A DNA stretch of 5,703 bases. It comes from an uncultured Cytophagales bacterium. GTDB lineage: Bacteria; Bacteroidota; Bacteroidia; Cytophagales; Amoebophilaceae. The notes beneath the pieces were generated by a model. That model saw only the letters and a program-made list of their open reading frames with translations. It made no database searches and was not told where the DNA came from. Position numbers and translations under genes: made by a program. Of the stretch, positions 5,201-5,703 are shown one piece after another. Position 1 is the first letter of the stretch. Each line of letters opens with the position of its first letter. Location of the stretch: assembly GCA_905479855.1 (NCBI GenBank), contig CAJQOF010000156.1, positions 1-5,703 of the forward strand. The letters are read 5' to 3'.

Positions 5201-5703
5201 TTACGCAGTAACGACACCTTGTAATCGAACAAGTTCCCCCATCTCCAAGCCCGTTACCTCTTTTACTAAGTCCAAAGAACAGGCCCTCCTAAACATCTCT
5301 TTGGCGGTTTTCCTTATACCTTCCTGCCTACCTTCCTGTATACCCTCCTCTCTAATTTTTTTTTCTATTCTTGCTAGTCCACTCATAACGATAGTTGTTT
5401 TATCGGCCGCTAATTTAATAATTCTTTGCTTAACTATTTCAAGGTCTGTTTCTTCTTCTCCTTTTTTGGAATTCTTGGTTTCCATATGGCCTATGTAATG
5501 GGCAATATGGTCACTAAACTGGTTCTCTATAAATAACTTCGCAGCTTCTGGTGTTTTCTCTAAGAACGCCAAAGGGCTGCCTTTATGGGCTTCGTTGACG
5601 ATGACGAGGGCAATGGCATCAGGACCGTACTGCATTGTTTTTTGCATGCTCTGTTTGCCAATGCTTATCACCCAGGACATGGAGAGGAGTTTACATTGAA
5701 AAA
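5201..5703 (-). CDS. C-terminal part of an Rpn-family-like protein (5' end outside window)
   Basis: The frame is open from the right edge to the stop at 5201-5203. Codons before the first ATG (5680) read FQCKLLS, so that ATG is probably internal and the gene continues beyond the window. What remains is about 167 residues: a mixed N-terminal half, a charged helix (ETDLEIVKQRIIKL), the glycine-glutamine repeat EGIQEGRQEGIRK and a tail AKEMFRRACSLDLVKEVTGLEMGELVRLQ. This last layout (repeated EGxxEG, then a small helical unit with a xxTGLxxxEl motif) is typical of the C-terminus of Rpn-type recombination-promoting nucleases, often annotated as putative transposases. The PD-(D/E)XK catalytic domain would be N-terminal and is not visible, so activity cannot be judged. 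Such genes are numerous in some host-associated Bacteroidota. Confidence 0.65.
   Translation of the reverse strand, partial: FQCKLLSMSWVISIGKQSMQKTMQYGPDAIALVIVNEAHKGSPLAFLEKTPEAAKLFIENQFSDHIAHYIGHMETKNSKKGEEETDLEIVKQRIIKLAADKTTIVMSGLARIEKKIREEGIQEGRQEGIRKTAKEMFRRACSLDLVKEVTGLEMGELVRLQGVVTA
5317..5352 (-). repeat. 12-bp tandem repeat, three copies, inside the Rpn-like gene
   Basis: Plus-strand units TACCTTCCTGCC, TACCTTCCTGTA and TACCCTCCTCTC follow each other without a gap. Read on the minus strand they encode the four-residue repeat E-G-x-Q/R. The unit is a multiple of three, so gain or loss of copies changes protein length but not the frame. Confidence 0.8.

Noticed and set aside
5020..5232. 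Minus-strand 70-codon hydrophobic frame
   Set aside because: TTG start inside the end of the Rpn-like gene, no recognised family, and no supporting context; kept only as a remark in the spacer entry.

Overview
The window reads as chromosomal DNA of a Bacteroidota bacterium. The evidence is a long-form NusB (about 390 residues instead of about 140) followed by a YtxH-like protein, YajC and a YbbR/CdaR-like protein. From memory, this order is typical of Cytophagales and related Bacteroidota. Several genes are shortened or broken: yajC is frameshifted, the YbbR-like protein has only one repeat, and coaE, which often follows it, is absent. Together with a 3' fragment of an Rpn-type protein, this suggests a genome under reduction. 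An Amoebophilus/Cardinium-like host-associated lineage is possible, but that placement is inference.

Layout. Positions 1-638 (+) hold the C-terminal part of a leucine/Glu/Phe/Val-type amino-acid dehydrogenase, cut by the left edge. Its stop overlaps by four bases the TTG start of nusB (635-1804). A small YtxH-like membrane protein follows (1841-2134), then a heptamer-based tandem repeat (2197-2224), then yajC (2224-2554), which one extra G has put out of frame. A short YbbR/CdaR-like membrane protein (2572-2958) ends this same-strand run. An AT-rich gap with two adjacent DnaA-box sequences leads into hslV (3100-3642), which carries a third, perfect DnaA box near its start. A 264-base gap (3643-3906) has no convincing gene but can form several hairpins. 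It is followed by nfo, endonuclease IV (3907-4758), with all nine metal ligands. The stretch 4759-5200 has no supportable gene; it contains a short repeat-like motif and a perfect 11-bp inverted repeat. The right end (5201-5703, minus strand) is the C-terminal part of an Rpn-family-like protein, whose 5' end lies beyond the window.

Functionally the window mixes housekeeping roles: amino-acid catabolism, transcription antitermination (NusB), protein export (YajC with SecDF), envelope-associated small proteins, ATP-dependent proteolysis (HslV, which needs HslU, not seen here) and base-excision repair (Nfo). The points most worth a second look are the DnaA-box cluster at hslV, the yajC frameshift, and the structured non-coding interval between hslV and nfo.
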